Below, piece by piece: positions 38,032-47,590 of a stretch of DNA of 64,000 nucleotides; position 1 is the first letter of the stretch; each line of letters opens with the position of its first letter. The stretch comes from Hanstruepera marina (lineage in GTDB: Bacteria > Bacteroidota > Bacteroidia > Flavobacteriales > Flavobacteriaceae). The position numbers and the translations under genes are program-made. Location: positions 29,998 to 93,997 of the forward strand of contig NZ_JAINVX010000003.1 of assembly GCF_019880635.1 (NCBI RefSeq), in the 5' to 3' direction. The notes beneath the pieces were generated by a model that was given only the letters and a program-made list of their open reading frames with translations, did not search any database and was not told where the DNA came from.

Positions 38032-40761
38032 ATGAGTAAAACAGCCTATATAGATAATCAGGAATTTGAAATTGTTGAAGGTGAAACGATGCTGTCGTTT
38101 ATTCGTCGTTATAAGGAAAAACATATTGTTCCAACCTTGTGTGATGCTCCTAATCTAGATCCTTTTGGTTCTTGTAGGGTTTGTAGTGTAGAGGTAGCTT
38201 TAGAAGAAAATGGTCCGGTTAAAACAATGGCGTCATGTCATTCGCCAGTCATCGAAGGTCAATACATTTATACCAGTACGGAGTCTGTAAAAGCATTGCG
38301 AAAAAATATAGTGGAATTGGTATTAACCGATCATCCATTGGATTGCTTGACATGTGAGGTTAATGGGAATTGTGAATTGCAAACTGTTGCAGCTCAAGTT
38401 GGAATTCGAGAAGTACGCTATCCAGAAGGGGATAACCATTTAGATAGATCAAAAGATTTAAGTCACCCTTACATGACATCAGATTTGTCAAAATGTATTA
38501 ATTGTTATCGCTGTGTTCGTGCTTGTGACGAAGTTCAGGGTGAATTTGTTTTAAGCATGTCTGGGCGTGGTTTCGATTCAAAAATTATTAAAGGCTTTGA
38601 CGATTCGTTTATGGATTCAGACTGTGTGAGTTGTGGTGCGTGTTCACAGGCGTGTCCTACATCTGCAATATCCGATGTGTTTCAATCCAAAGCCATTCAA
38701 GCCACTGAAAAAACAAGAACGATTTGTACCTATTGTGGGGTAGGTTGTAATCTTGAAGTTTCTACCCATAATGGTGAAATATTAAGTATTCAAGCACCTT
38801 ATGACGCTGAAGTCAATCAAGGACATACCTGTTTAAAAGGGCGTTATGCCTTTAAGTTTTATGATCACCCAGAACGCTTAAATTCTCCAATGATCAAGCG
38901 CAATGGTGAGTTTGAAAAAGTGTCTTGGAATGAAGTTTACGATTACATAGCTGAAAAACTAACCGGTTTCAAAGAAGAATTTGGACCAGATTCCATGGCC
39001 GGAATTTCGTCATCACGCTGCACTAATGAAGAAAATTATTTGATGCAGAAGTTTTTCCGTGCTGTTATTAATACTAATAATATTGATGGTTGTGCTAGAG
39101 TGTGTCATTCACCAACGGCATTAGGTATGCAACGTACGTTTGGTACTGGAGCAGCAACAAATTCTATTGATGATTTAAAAGACACCAATTGCATTATGGT
39201 AATTGGAGCAAACCCGACAGATGCCCACCCAGTAACAGGAGCTAAACTGAAACAGTTTGCCATGAAATCGGATAATGTTACCATTGTTTTAGATCCAAGA
39301 CGAACCGAATTAGCTAGATATGCAGATTATCATATAGCATTAAGACCAGGAACAAACGTAGCGGTTTTAAACATGATGATGTACTATATCATAACAGAAA
39401 ATCTTGTTGATACTAATTTTATCGAAAGTAGAACAGAAGGTTTTGAAGATTTTAAAAAAGAATTACTATCCATTGATTTAGATAAAATTGAAGCCGTTTC
39501 TGGAGTTACTCGGGAAGAAGTTAGAGCAGCAGCTATTGCTTATGCTTCAGCACCAAACGCTATGTCATTTCACGGATTAGGGGTTACTGAACATTCTCAA
39601 GGCACCTTTACAGTCATGCAAATAGCAGATTTAGCACTTATGACTGGAAACATTGGTAGGCGAGGAGTGGGAGTAAATCCTCTTCGTGGTCAAAATAATG
39701 TCCAGGGATCTGCAGATATGGGAGTACAGCCGCATCAAGGTGCAGGTTATTTAGATGTTACCAATGATGAGGTCAACAAAAAATATAATGCATTCTATGG
39801 TGTAGACGTTCCAAAACACATTGGTTATAAAATTCCAGAAATGTTTGATGCTGCGCTAGATGGAAAATTAAAAGCTATTTGGATTATAGGTGAAGATGTT
39901 GTACAAACCGACCCTAACACTCAAAAAGTAATTAAAGCCTTGCAATCTACAGATTTAGTGATTGTGCAAGAGCTGTTTATGACAGAAACGGCAAAATATG
40001 CTGATGTGATTTTACCTGGAGCTTCGTTTTTAGAGAAATCAGGGACATTCACTAACGGAGAACGACGTGTACAAGCAGTTAGACAAGTTGTTAAGCCTAT
40101 TGAGGGTTCTAAACCAGATGGGCAGATAATTGTCGATATCATGAATAGAATGGGTTATAAGCAACCTGATTATACTCCAGATGGTATGTTGGAGGAAATA
40201 TCTAAAATTGTTCCATTTTTTGCTGGTATAAAATGGGATAGACTTGGTATTAACGGTTTGCAATGGCCTGTTTCACCAGATGGAAAAGACACACAAATTT
40301 TGCATAAAACCGAATTTAAAAGAGGTTTAGGGAAGTTTGAATTTAACCCATGGGAAGAAACTGTTGAGCTGAAAGAACATGCTAAAGATTATCCTTATAT
40401 TTTGACTACCAATCGTGAGTTAGAACATTATAACTGTGGTGCTATGACGCGTAGAACAGCCAATGAACAAATTCTACAAGATGATTATTTGATGATTCAC
40501 CCTGAAGATGCCAAGACACATTTAATTAATGAAGGTGATTTTGTGTGTTTAGAATCGCCTAGAGGTAAGGTAGATGTAAAAGCTAGAATTACTGATGAAG
40601 TAAAGCAAGGTATATTGAGTACCACATTCCACTTTCCAGATATAATGATTAATAATATTACGGGTGATGTTCATGATTCTGAAGCTATGTGCCCAGAATA
40701 TAAAGTAGTGGCTGTAAGGATAAGAAAGAGTAAAGGTAAATACAAAAAGGAGCTAATATAG
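38032..40761 (+). CDS. fdhA: Formate dehydrogenase alpha subunit (NuoG-type Fe-S arm plus bis-MGD catalytic domain)
   Basis: 909 residues. Fe-S arm: [2Fe-2S] Cys37/48/51/69; His101/Cys105/108/114 (DHPLDCLTCEVNGNC); two ferredoxin clusters (Cys155/158/161/165 and Cys198/201/204/208). Catalytic domain: [4Fe-4S] Cys232/235/239/267, then the Mo ligand Cys358 with His359 (GCARVCHSPTA), coded by TGT, so cysteine and not selenocysteine. The C-terminal MGD-binding domain (RELEHYNCGAMTRRTANEQ in parts; HPEDAK) is complete. It oxidises formate to CO2 and passes electrons to the NuoEF subunit. No Tat signal or membrane subunit is present, so it is a soluble cytoplasmic NAD-linked enzyme. It could in principle run in reverse as a CO2 reductase. 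Confidence 0.95.
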   Translation: MSKTAYIDNQEFEIVEGETMLSFIRRYKEKHIVPTLCDAPNLDPFGSCRVCSVEVALEENGPVKTMASCHSPVIEGQYIYTSTESVKALRKNIVELVLTDHPLDCLTCEVNGNCELQTVAAQVGIREVRYPEGDNHLDRSKDLSHPYMTSDLSKCINCYRCVRACDEVQGEFVLSMSGRGFDSKIIKGFDDSFMDSDCVSCGACSQACPTSAISDVFQSKAIQATEKTRTICTYCGVGCNLEVSTHNGEILSIQAPYDAEVNQGHTCLKGRYAFKFYDHPERLNSPMIKRNGEFEKVSWNEVYDYIAEKLTGFKEEFGPDSMAGISSSRCTNEENYLMQKFFRAVINTNNIDGCARVCHSPTALGMQRTFGTGAATNSIDDLKDTNCIMVIGANPTDAHPVTGAKLKQFAMKSDNVTIVLDPRRTELARYADYHIALRPGTNVAVLNMMMYYIITENLVDTNFIESRTEGFEDFKKELLSIDLDKIEAVSGVTREEVRAAAIAYASAPNAMSFHGLGVTEHSQGTFTVMQIADLALMTGNIGRRGVGVNPLRGQNNVQGSADMGVQPHQGAGYLDVTNDEVNKKYNAFYGVDVPKHIGYKIPEMFDAALDGKLKAIWIIGEDVVQTDPNTQKVIKALQSTDLVIVQELFMTETAKYADVILPGASFLEKSGTFTNGERRVQAVRQVVKPIEGSKPDGQIIVDIMNRMGYKQPDYTPDGMLEEISKIVPFFAGIKWDRLGINGLQWPVSPDGKDTQILHKTEFKRGLGKFEFNPWEETVELKEHAKDYPYILTTNRELEHYNCGAMTRRTANEQILQDDYLMIHPEDAKTHLINEGDFVCLESPRGKVDVKARITDEVKQGILSTTFHFPDIMINNITGDVHDSEAMCPEYKVVAVRIRKSKGKYKKELI

Positions 40762-40872
40762 AACTTGCTAATTATAATTATTCGTTAAAAAAAATATTGG
40801 GTTTATAATTTTTGTATCTTGAAGAGATTCCAAATCAAATGTTGAATTTCTTACTAATTAAACTCATATTTT

Positions 40873-41334
40873 ATGCCAACTTATAACCTTAAAGTTAACG
40901 GTAAACTTCATACCGTTGAAGTAGAATCCGATACGCCATTGCTTTGGGTATTACGTGATCATATAGATCTTGTAGGAACGAAATTTGGATGTGGTATCGC
41001 ACAATGTGGAGCTTGTACGGTTCATATCGATGGTGTTGCAACTCGAAGTTGTGTAACGACAGTTTCACGTTTACAAGGTTCTGAAATAGTCACAATCGAA
41101 GGGCTTTCAGAAAACGGGAATCATCCTGTTCAAGCTGCATGGAAAGAAATAGATGTACCACAATGTGGTTATTGTCAAGCAGGACAAATTATGACAGCTT
41201 CAGCATTTTTAGAAAATAATCCGAATCCAAATAAATCTGAAATTAGAAGTGCTATGAAAGATAATTTGTGTAGATGTGCCTCTTACAACAGTATAGAAAA
41301 GGCTATTGAAGTAGCGGCTAGTAAAATTAAATAA
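40873..41334 (+). CDS. [2Fe-2S] small subunit of a xanthine-oxidase-family molybdoenzyme (IorA-type)
   Basis: 153 residues. Plant-type [2Fe-2S] cluster Cys40/45/48/60 (FGCGIAQCGACTV) and the second, four-helix cluster Cys98/101/133/135 (PQCGYCQAGQI, NLCRCASY). This is the small subunit of two-subunit enzymes like isoquinoline 1-oxidoreductase or aldehyde dehydrogenases of the xanthine oxidase family. The large subunit starts 11 bases later. The 111-base upstream gap contains a weak TTG...TATCTTG promoter-like pair (40797-40821) with short spacing. No signal peptide; it may be exported with the Tat-tagged large subunit. Confidence 0.93.
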   Translation: MPTYNLKVNGKLHTVEVESDTPLLWVLRDHIDLVGTKFGCGIAQCGACTVHIDGVATRSCVTTVSRLQGSEIVTIEGLSENGNHPVQAAWKEIDVPQCGYCQAGQIMTASAFLENNPNPNKSEIRSAMKDNLCRCASYNSIEKAIEVAASKIK

Positions 41335-41345
41335 ATTACATCCAA

Positions 41346-43574
41346 ATGAAAAAATCAAACCAAATACAGTTTAGTAGAAGAGCGTTCATACGAACGTCTG
41401 CTCTTGCCAGTGGTGGTATGCTCATTGGATTTAATTTATTTACCGCGTGTAAAGATGACGTTGTACCGCCTAAAGAATTAATAGACTTAAGTCAGTTAAA
41501 TTATAATGATTTTAATGCCTACATAAAAATATCTCCAGAAGGGAAAGTAACCATATTTTCACCAAACCCAGAAATAGGACAAGGGGTAAAAACGTCCATG
41601 CCTATGCTTGTAGCTGAAGAATTAGATATACCATGGGAAGATGTTTATGTACAACAAGCGCCGTTAGATACTAAAAATTTTAAAAGACAAATGGCTGGAG
41701 GTAGTCGGTCTATTAGTCTGGCTTGGGAGCCATTAAGACAAACAGGAGCTACTGCTAAACAAATGCTGATTAATGCGGCGGCTACAAAATGGGGTGTAGA
41801 TGCTACAGATTGTTCGGCCAAGCAAGGATTGATTACCAATAAAGTTAGTGGAGAAACTTTGGGTTATGGTGATGTTGTTAATGAGGCTGCTACTTTAGAA
41901 GTTCCAGAAAAGGTAACCTTAAAAGACCCTAAAGATTTTAATATTATTGGTCAAGGTAAGAACAATGTTGATATTGATGAGATTATAACTGGAAAACCAT
42001 TATTTGGTTTGGATTATAAGGAAGAGGGTATGGTGTATGCCTGTGTGTTGCGACCACCTGCTTTTGGCCAAGAATTAGAATCGTTTGACGATTCTGCGGC
42101 AAGAACTATTGAGGGTGTAATTGATGTAGTTACCATTGGAGAAAAGGTAAGAGAATTGTTAAAAAAAGAAGATCTTCATTGGTCAGTAAACATTGGATCT
42201 AGTGATAAAGTTGTTGTTATTGCCAACTCTACTTGGTCGGCATTTAAAGGAAAAAAAGCTATAAAAGCCATTTGGAAGAATACGAGTCCGCTTGAAAGTT
42301 CAGAATATCATAGTCAAGAATTAGCAAAAGTTATAGATAGTGGAGATTTCAATACGCTTCGAGAAGATGGTGATGTAAAACAAGCCTTTTCTAATGCAGA
42401 CAATATTCTTGAGCGGACTTACGAATCAACATTTTTGCCTCATAATTGTTTAGAGCCTATGAATTTCTTTGCCAACGTAACAGATGATAAAATTCATTTA
42501 GTTGGTCCAATTCAAACGCCCGAAGGTTCTGCTGACACAGTTTCAAAATTATTAGATCGTAATAAAGAGGATATTTATTTAGAAATGACACGAATGGGAG
42601 GTGGTTTTGGAAGACGTTTATATGGCGATTTTGTATATGAAGCAGCTGAAATTTCAGATGCTATTAGAAAACCTGTAAAGGTGATTTCGTCGCGAGAAGA
42701 CGATATGACAACAGGCATTTATCGTCCACCAACAAAATACAAATTTTCTGCATCTATAAAAGATAATAAGGTGACTGGTTATCATTTAAAAGAAGCTTGT
42801 ATTAATGGAAATAGTTGGCCTCAAATGTCGAATTTCTTTCCAGCTGGAGCTATTGAGAATTATAAATATGATATTGCTCAAGTGAATAGTAATATAACGG
42901 CTGGAGCTTGGCGCGCACCAATTACCAATTTCTTAGCTAGTGCTGAGCAAAGTTTTTTTGATGAATTAGCTGAAGAACTTAAAATTGATCGAATTCAATT
43001 ACATAAAGATTTATTGCAAAATGTAAAAGGAACTACAGATGAGCGCATTCAATACAGTCCTGAACGACTAGAAGGCGTAATTGACCTTGCAGTTGATAAA
43101 TCAAATTGGGGAAAAACTCCTGAAGATATTTATCAAGGTTTTGCGGTTTATTATTGCCATAACACACATGTGGCTGAAGTTGCAGATATTAAAATGGAAA
43201 ATGGATATCCTGTTGTTAAAAAGGTCACGGTTGCTGTAGATTGTGGCGTAGTAGTTAATCCACTTGGGGCACAAAATCAGGTGGTAGGAGGTGTTATTGA
43301 TGGGTTAGGCCATATGATGTATGGCGAATTAACTTTTAAAGATGGGGTACCGCAATCCAGTAATTTTAATTCCTATCAGCTGATTAGAATGAACCAAACA
43401 CCATATGTGGATGTGCATTTTGTTAAGAGTGATATTGCTCCTACAGGATTAGGTGAACCTACATTGCCTCCAGTTGGTGCAGCAGTTGCTAATGCGATAT
43501 ATGCTGCTACAGGTCAAAGACTTTATAAGCAACCATTTATGAAATATTTTAAGCCAGAAGCCTTAAAAGCTTAA
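41346..43574 (+). CDS. Molybdopterin-binding large subunit of a xanthine-oxidase-family enzyme (IorB-type), Tat-exported
   Basis: 742 residues. Twin-arginine signal SRRAFIR followed by a hydrophobic stretch and a lipobox-like LFTAC (Cys35). Molybdenum-binding domains follow (GGGFGRRLYGDFVYEAAEIS, GAWRAPITNFLASAEQS, VAVDCGVVVNPLGAQNQ) and the catalytic base Glu in GLGEPTLPPVGAAVANAI near the C-terminus. Members hydroxylate N-heterocycles or oxidise aldehydes; the substrate cannot be read here. The expected cofactor is MCD, with a sulfido ligand supplied by XdhC, whose gene follows. The electron acceptor is unknown, as no FAD subunit or cytochrome is adjacent. Confidence 0.93.
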   Translation: MKKSNQIQFSRRAFIRTSALASGGMLIGFNLFTACKDDVVPPKELIDLSQLNYNDFNAYIKISPEGKVTIFSPNPEIGQGVKTSMPMLVAEELDIPWEDVYVQQAPLDTKNFKRQMAGGSRSISLAWEPLRQTGATAKQMLINAAATKWGVDATDCSAKQGLITNKVSGETLGYGDVVNEAATLEVPEKVTLKDPKDFNIIGQGKNNVDIDEIITGKPLFGLDYKEEGMVYACVLRPPAFGQELESFDDSAARTIEGVIDVVTIGEKVRELLKKEDLHWSVNIGSSDKVVVIANSTWSAFKGKKAIKAIWKNTSPLESSEYHSQELAKVIDSGDFNTLREDGDVKQAFSNADNILERTYESTFLPHNCLEPMNFFANVTDDKIHLVGPIQTPEGSADTVSKLLDRNKEDIYLEMTRMGGGFGRRLYGDFVYEAAEISDAIRKPVKVISSREDDMTTGIYRPPTKYKFSASIKDNKVTGYHLKEACINGNSWPQMSNFFPAGAIENYKYDIAQVNSNITAGAWRAPITNFLASAEQSFFDELAEELKIDRIQLHKDLLQNVKGTTDERIQYSPERLEGVIDLAVDKSNWGKTPEDIYQGFAVYYCHNTHVAEVADIKMENGYPVVKKVTVAVDCGVVVNPLGAQNQVVGGVIDGLGHMMYGELTFKDGVPQSSNFNSYQLIRMNQTPYVDVHFVKSDIAPTGLGEPTLPPVGAAVANAIYAATGQRLYKQPFMKYFKPEALKA

Positions 43575-43587
43575 TAGCATTTTCATT

Positions 43588-44598
43588 ATGACTTTTGAAT
43601 TTAAACAAATAGTTGAAGCTTATAAACGTGCAAATAAGTCTGGGTTAAGGTCCGTTTTAGCTACAGTAGTAGCATTAGATGGTTCATCATATAGAAAACC
43701 AGGTGTACGTATGCTTATCCTTGAAAACGGTAAAATTATTGGAGCTGTAAGTGGTGGCTGTGTAGAAAAAGACATTAAACGTGAAGCACAATCTGTTTTT
43801 AAAACAGGTAAAGCAAAAATGATGACTTATGACGGCAGATATCGTCTAGGATGTGAAGGAGTCTTGTATATTTTAATTGAGCTATTTCAACCTGATTTAG
43901 ATTGTTTGGAAACTTTGAATTCGCATTTAAAAAGCAGAAAACCGTTTAGTATAAAATCCTATTACAAAAAACAACAAGGCATATTCGCAGGTATTGGTAG
44001 TATTATAAAGTTTGAAAATGGCATTAACAAACTATCTAATTTTGTAGTTGCTGAACAATCACGTTCTATATTTTCAGAGATACTACCACCTTGCTTTAAG
44101 TTGATGATCTTTGGTGCAGAGCATGATGCGGTAGCACTATGTCAATTAGCCAATTTTAATGGTTGGGAAGTAACTGTGGTTTCCGGACCATTAGAATCTA
44201 AAACAATTTCTGACTTTCCTGGTGCTACGGCATTTTACTCCGTTTCACCAGATGCTTTAGAGTTTAATTCAATTGATGACGAAACCGCTGTTGTAATCAT
44301 GTCTCATAATTACGCTAACGATTTAAAGTATTTGATAGAGTTAAAGGACAGCCAACCAAGTTATATAGGTTTATTAGGACCTAAAAAGCGCAGGGAAAAA
44401 TTACTATCTGATTTACTGGAATATTGCCCAAATATTGATGACAAATTTGTAGAACGTATTCATGGTCCAGCCGGATTAAATATTGGAGCAGAAACCCCTC
44501 AAGAAATTGCTATTTCTATAATTTCAGAAATTTTGTCTGAAGTACGAAATCAAACGCCTATACCGCTTAAAGTAAAGCAGGACGGAATTCATTCTTAA
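43588..44598 (+). CDS. XdhC/CoxI-family molybdenum cofactor chaperone
   Basis: 336 residues. N-terminal XdhC/CoxI domain (ATVVALDGSSYRKPGVRMLI, GAVSGGCVEKDI, GCEGVLYILIELF) and a C-terminal Rossmann domain (LMIFGAEHDAVALCQLA, YIGLLGPKKRREKLL, GPAGLNIGAETPQEIAISIISE). XdhC binds Moco, promotes its sulfuration and inserts it into xanthine-oxidase-family enzymes. It follows the large subunit by 13 bases, so the IorAB-like enzyme is its client. Confidence 0.93.
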   Translation: MTFEFKQIVEAYKRANKSGLRSVLATVVALDGSSYRKPGVRMLILENGKIIGAVSGGCVEKDIKREAQSVFKTGKAKMMTYDGRYRLGCEGVLYILIELFQPDLDCLETLNSHLKSRKPFSIKSYYKKQQGIFAGIGSIIKFENGINKLSNFVVAEQSRSIFSEILPPCFKLMIFGAEHDAVALCQLANFNGWEVTVVSGPLESKTISDFPGATAFYSVSPDALEFNSIDDETAVVIMSHNYANDLKYLIELKDSQPSYIGLLGPKKRREKLLSDLLEYCPNIDDKFVERIHGPAGLNIGAETPQEIAISIISEILSEVRNQTPIPLKVKQDGIHS

Positions 44599-44620
44599 AT
44601 TGTTTAGATTAGCTTGATTT

Positions 44621-45223
44621 ATGTCAAATATTGCCACTCTTATTTTAGCAGCAGGTCGTTCGTCTAGAATGGGACAACCTAAACAGTTATTACCTTGGGG
44701 AACATCTTTTTTATTAGATGACATTATTAAAACGCTTTCACAGATTCCACAAGGGAAAATAATTGTTGTACTAGGATCAAATTATGGCATGATAGAGTCA
44801 AAAATTAAACATCATAGTATTGATATAGTATATAATGCGGACTACAATAAAGGCATGGGTTCTTCTATTTCAACTGGTTTGAGTGCTATTCAAAAACTAT
44901 GTAATGACTGTGAAGGTGTTATGATTGCTTTAGCCGATCAACCATTAATACCTGTTTTGCATTATACAACAGTTATTGAAACGTTTAGTAAAGGTAAAAA
45001 GCAGATTATTGCTTCTGCTTATGAAAGCAAGAGGCTAGGTGTTCCTGCCTTATTTGATAGACATTATTTTAAGCATTTAATAGATCTGGACGGTGATCGA
45101 GGAGCTAAATCCATCATTAAACAAAACCGTGATAACGTTATTGCAATAGATGCCAAAGATTATATGGCAGATTTAGATACTTTAGAAGATTACAACTCCT
45201 TATATAAAGCTAACCACCAATAG
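44621..45223 (+). CDS. MocA-like molybdenum cofactor cytidylyltransferase (NTP transferase)
   Basis: 200 residues. Nucleotidyltransferase signature ILAAGRSSRMGQPKQLLPWG, the metal-binding ALADQPLIP, GVPALFDRHYF and LDGDRGAKSIIKQ. The family includes MocA, which makes molybdopterin cytosine dinucleotide (MCD) for xanthine-oxidase-type enzymes, and some NTP transferases of unknown role. The position after xdhC and the IorAB genes supports MocA. The last 14 bases overlap the end of the convergent moaA gene. Confidence 0.88.
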   Translation: MSNIATLILAAGRSSRMGQPKQLLPWGTSFLLDDIIKTLSQIPQGKIIVVLGSNYGMIESKIKHHSIDIVYNADYNKGMGSSISTGLSAIQKLCNDCEGVMIALADQPLIPVLHYTTVIETFSKGKKQIIASAYESKRLGVPALFDRHYFKHLIDLDGDRGAKSIIKQNRDNVIAIDAKDYMADLDTLEDYNSLYKANHQ

Positions 45224-46217
45224 TTATCATACTCCTATTGTTGCCATGCAAATCAGGTTGCTCTAATTTTTCTTGTGTATCCATACCACCTCGCATTTTA
45301 AATTTCGATTGAATGGCTTTTTTAATAATAGGTTCAATAGGTTTTCCTTCCCGTAATGGGGTTAATAAATCAGATTCTGAAGAAGAGAATAGGCAGTTTT
45401 TCAAGCGTCCGTTTGCTGTTAAACGAATACGATTACAACTATCACAAAACGGATTAGTCACTGAACTGATAATGGCAAACGACCCTTTGTAATCTTTAAT
45501 GATATAATTTTTAGACGTATCGTTTGGTGCATCTTGTATTCGTATAATTTCTTTTTCGTTGAAATTTGTATAGACTATCTCCATAATTTCTGCATAAGAT
45601 ACCATTTTGGCTTTGTCCCATTTATTACCGTCAAAAGGCATAAACTCAATGAATCGAACAGAAATCGGTAGTTCTTTAGTGAGTTTAATGAAATCAATAA
45701 TTTCATTATCATTGAATCCTTTAATTAAAACAGCATTTAGTTTAACATTAAAACTTTCTTTAATCAAAAGCATAATATTACTATAGACTTTTTCAAAATC
45801 GTTTCGTCGTGTAATGGTTTTAAATTTTTCGGCATTGAGAGAATCTAAACTCACGTTGATGTTCTTAATGTTACATGACTTTAGTATATCAATAAAACGG
45901 TCAATAATTACAGCATTTGAAGTTATAGACAACTCAACAGGCAATGTGGATAGTTTTTTAAGAATGATATCTGCATCGCGTCTAACCAAAGGTTCTCCAC
46001 CTGTTAACCGAATTTTTGTTACACCATGATCTACAAACGTTTTGGCAATTTCATAGACTTCGTCGTAACTCATGATATGACTTCTCGGAGACAATTGAAT
46101 ACCTTCAGCGGGCATACAATATGTACATCGTAAATTACAGAGCTCCGTTAACGAAACCCTTAAGTAAGTATGCTGCCTACCAAAGCTATCCTGTAATATG
46201 TTGTTGTTTGTATTCAT
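45210..46217 (-). CDS. moaA: GTP 3',8-cyclase MoaA
   Basis: 335 residues. Radical SAM cluster Cys27/31/34 (TELCNLRCTYCMPAEG) and a C-terminal [4Fe-4S] substrate cluster (NPFCDSCNRIRLTANGRLKNCLF). It ends in Gly-Gly (ITIGG), which is needed in MoaA. It converts GTP to 3',8-cyclo-GTP, the first step of molybdopterin synthesis. The start ATG overlaps the moaCB stop by one base (TAATG). It is the last gene of the operon. Confidence 0.97.
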   Translation of the reverse strand: MNTNNNILQDSFGRQHTYLRVSLTELCNLRCTYCMPAEGIQLSPRSHIMSYDEVYEIAKTFVDHGVTKIRLTGGEPLVRRDADIILKKLSTLPVELSITSNAVIIDRFIDILKSCNIKNINVSLDSLNAEKFKTITRRNDFEKVYSNIMLLIKESFNVKLNAVLIKGFNDNEIIDFIKLTKELPISVRFIEFMPFDGNKWDKAKMVSYAEIMEIVYTNFNEKEIIRIQDAPNDTSKNYIIKDYKGSFAIISSVTNPFCDSCNRIRLTANGRLKNCLFSSSESDLLTPLREGKPIEPIIKKAIQSKFKMRGGMDTQEKLEQPDLHGNNRSMITIGG

Positions 46218-47128
46218 TAGTTGTGTCTTGCACCTTTTAGAATTCCAAAAACATGTAATACCGCAGGAAATATGGCATCCATAGATTCTTTGGCACCATT
46301 TGTAGATCCAGGTAACGCCAATACCAATGTGTTGTTAATTGTTCCTGCAACGCTTCTAGATAACATAGAATAAGGGGTTCTGTCTTGCCCGTAACTTCTT
46401 ATGGCTTCCTCAATGCCTGGGATTTTACGCTCTATTAATCCTTCTAGTGCTTCTGGCGTTACATCTCTTCCTGATAAGCCTGTTCCACCAGTGAATATGA
46501 TGAGATTAATACTTTGGCTTTCATATTGTTTAACTTTTTCTTGAATCGTGTCTTTTTCATCAGGAATAATAATATAGTCTGATACGCTAACATGACAAGT
46601 TTCTAACTTTTCAATAATAGCTTTACCGGCTTTATCTTCTTTTTGACCTTTTGAAATGGTATCAGAACAAACAATAACGGCAGCGGTAAGTTTTTCTCTC
46701 AAACGATCCTTAAAATCAGATTTCCCACCTTTCTTATTAAGTAGTTTTATATGATGAATTTCAACACCTTTATCTATGGGTTTAAGCATATCGTACATAT
46801 TCAAAGCTACCACCGAAGCACCATGCATGGCTTCAACTTCAACACCAGTTTTGTAAATGGTTTTTATAGTACAGGTAACGGTTATTTCAAGTTCATTAAT
46901 TTCATACTCAATGCCCGCATATTCAATAGGTAAAGGGTGACAATCGGGTAAAATATCTGGTGTTTTTTTAACGCCTAATAACCCTGCAGCCTTACTCATG
47001 GCAAATACATTGCCTTTGGGTACAGTGTCATTCTCAATAGCCTGAATGGTTTCGGGTTTACTGACTTTGACCACAGCTAGTGCTGTAGCTATTCTTAAGG
47101 TATTTATTTTATGTGTGATGTCGACCAT
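46217..47128 (-). CDS. Bifunctional MoaC-MoaB fusion (cyclic pyranopterin monophosphate synthase + molybdopterin adenylyltransferase)
   Basis: 303 residues. Residues 1-145 are MoaC (MVDITHKINTLRIATA, LPDCHPLPIEY, VEAMHGASVVALNMYDMLKPIDKG with the catalytic Asp and Lys). Residues about 150-303 are MoaB/MogA-like (AAVIVCSDTISKGQKEDKAG, IFTGGTGLSGRDVTPEAL, SVAGTINNTLVLALPGS). The first domain makes cPMP from cyclo-GTP; the second adenylylates molybdopterin before metal insertion. The two act at distant steps, so the fusion is more a matter of gene economy than of direct channelling. It lies 18 bases after moaE. Confidence 0.96.
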   Translation of the reverse strand: MVDITHKINTLRIATALAVVKVSKPETIQAIENDTVPKGNVFAMSKAAGLLGVKKTPDILPDCHPLPIEYAGIEYEINELEITVTCTIKTIYKTGVEVEAMHGASVVALNMYDMLKPIDKGVEIHHIKLLNKKGGKSDFKDRLREKLTAAVIVCSDTISKGQKEDKAGKAIIEKLETCHVSVSDYIIIPDEKDTIQEKVKQYESQSINLIIFTGGTGLSGRDVTPEALEGLIERKIPGIEEAIRSYGQDRTPYSMLSRSVAGTINNTLVLALPGSTNGAKESMDAIFPAVLHVFGILKGARHN

Positions 47129-47146
47129 TTATTTTTGATTTCTGAT

Positions 47147-47590
47147 TTATGAATTTACTTTCCATTGATGTGATTGGTCCTCAAAGATTTCTTTTCCGAA
47201 TACAGGAGCTTTTACTTTAATTTCTTCTACTACATATTCTAAAGCTTTAAACACTTCTTTTCGTCTAGGAGAAGACACAAACACAAACAAGCAAATTTCA
47301 CCTACTTTTACAGTGCCTAAACTGTGATAAATATGCATACAGGTTAAATTGAATTTTTCAAAAGTAGCTTCTCTGATTTCATGGAATTTTTCATTTGCCA
47401 TATCTTCGTAAGCTGTGTACTCTATTGCTGAAACCGCTTTGCCATCAATTTCATCTGCACGAACTTGACCTAAAAAAATGTTATGTGCACCAATACTTAT
47501 TTTTGATTGGTGCTTCGCGATAGATTCTCCAATAAATTCTGAAGAAATAGCACCTTCTTTAAATACGTTTTTTATTTTTTTATCTTTCAT
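47147..47590 (-). CDS. moaE: Molybdopterin synthase catalytic subunit MoaE
   Basis: 147 residues. GAHNIFLGQVRADEIDGK, IEYTAYEDMANEKFHEIREA, IYHSLGTVKVGEICLFVFVSSPRRKEVFKALEYVVEEIK in parts, and the active-site lysines in KVKAPVFGKEIF. With MoaD it adds two sulfurs to cPMP to form molybdopterin. Its ATG overlaps the end of the moeB gene (ATGA, four bases). Confidence 0.96.
   Translation of the reverse strand: MKDKKIKNVFKEGAISSEFIGESIAKHQSKISIGAHNIFLGQVRADEIDGKAVSAIEYTAYEDMANEKFHEIREATFEKFNLTCMHIYHSLGTVKVGEICLFVFVSSPRRKEVFKALEYVVEEIKVKAPVFGKEIFEDQSHQWKVNS

Noticed and set aside
39100..39120. Possible selenocysteine at the formate dehydrogenase active site
   Set aside because: The codon for residue 358 is TGT, so it is cysteine. 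No in-frame TGA and no SECIS element is needed.
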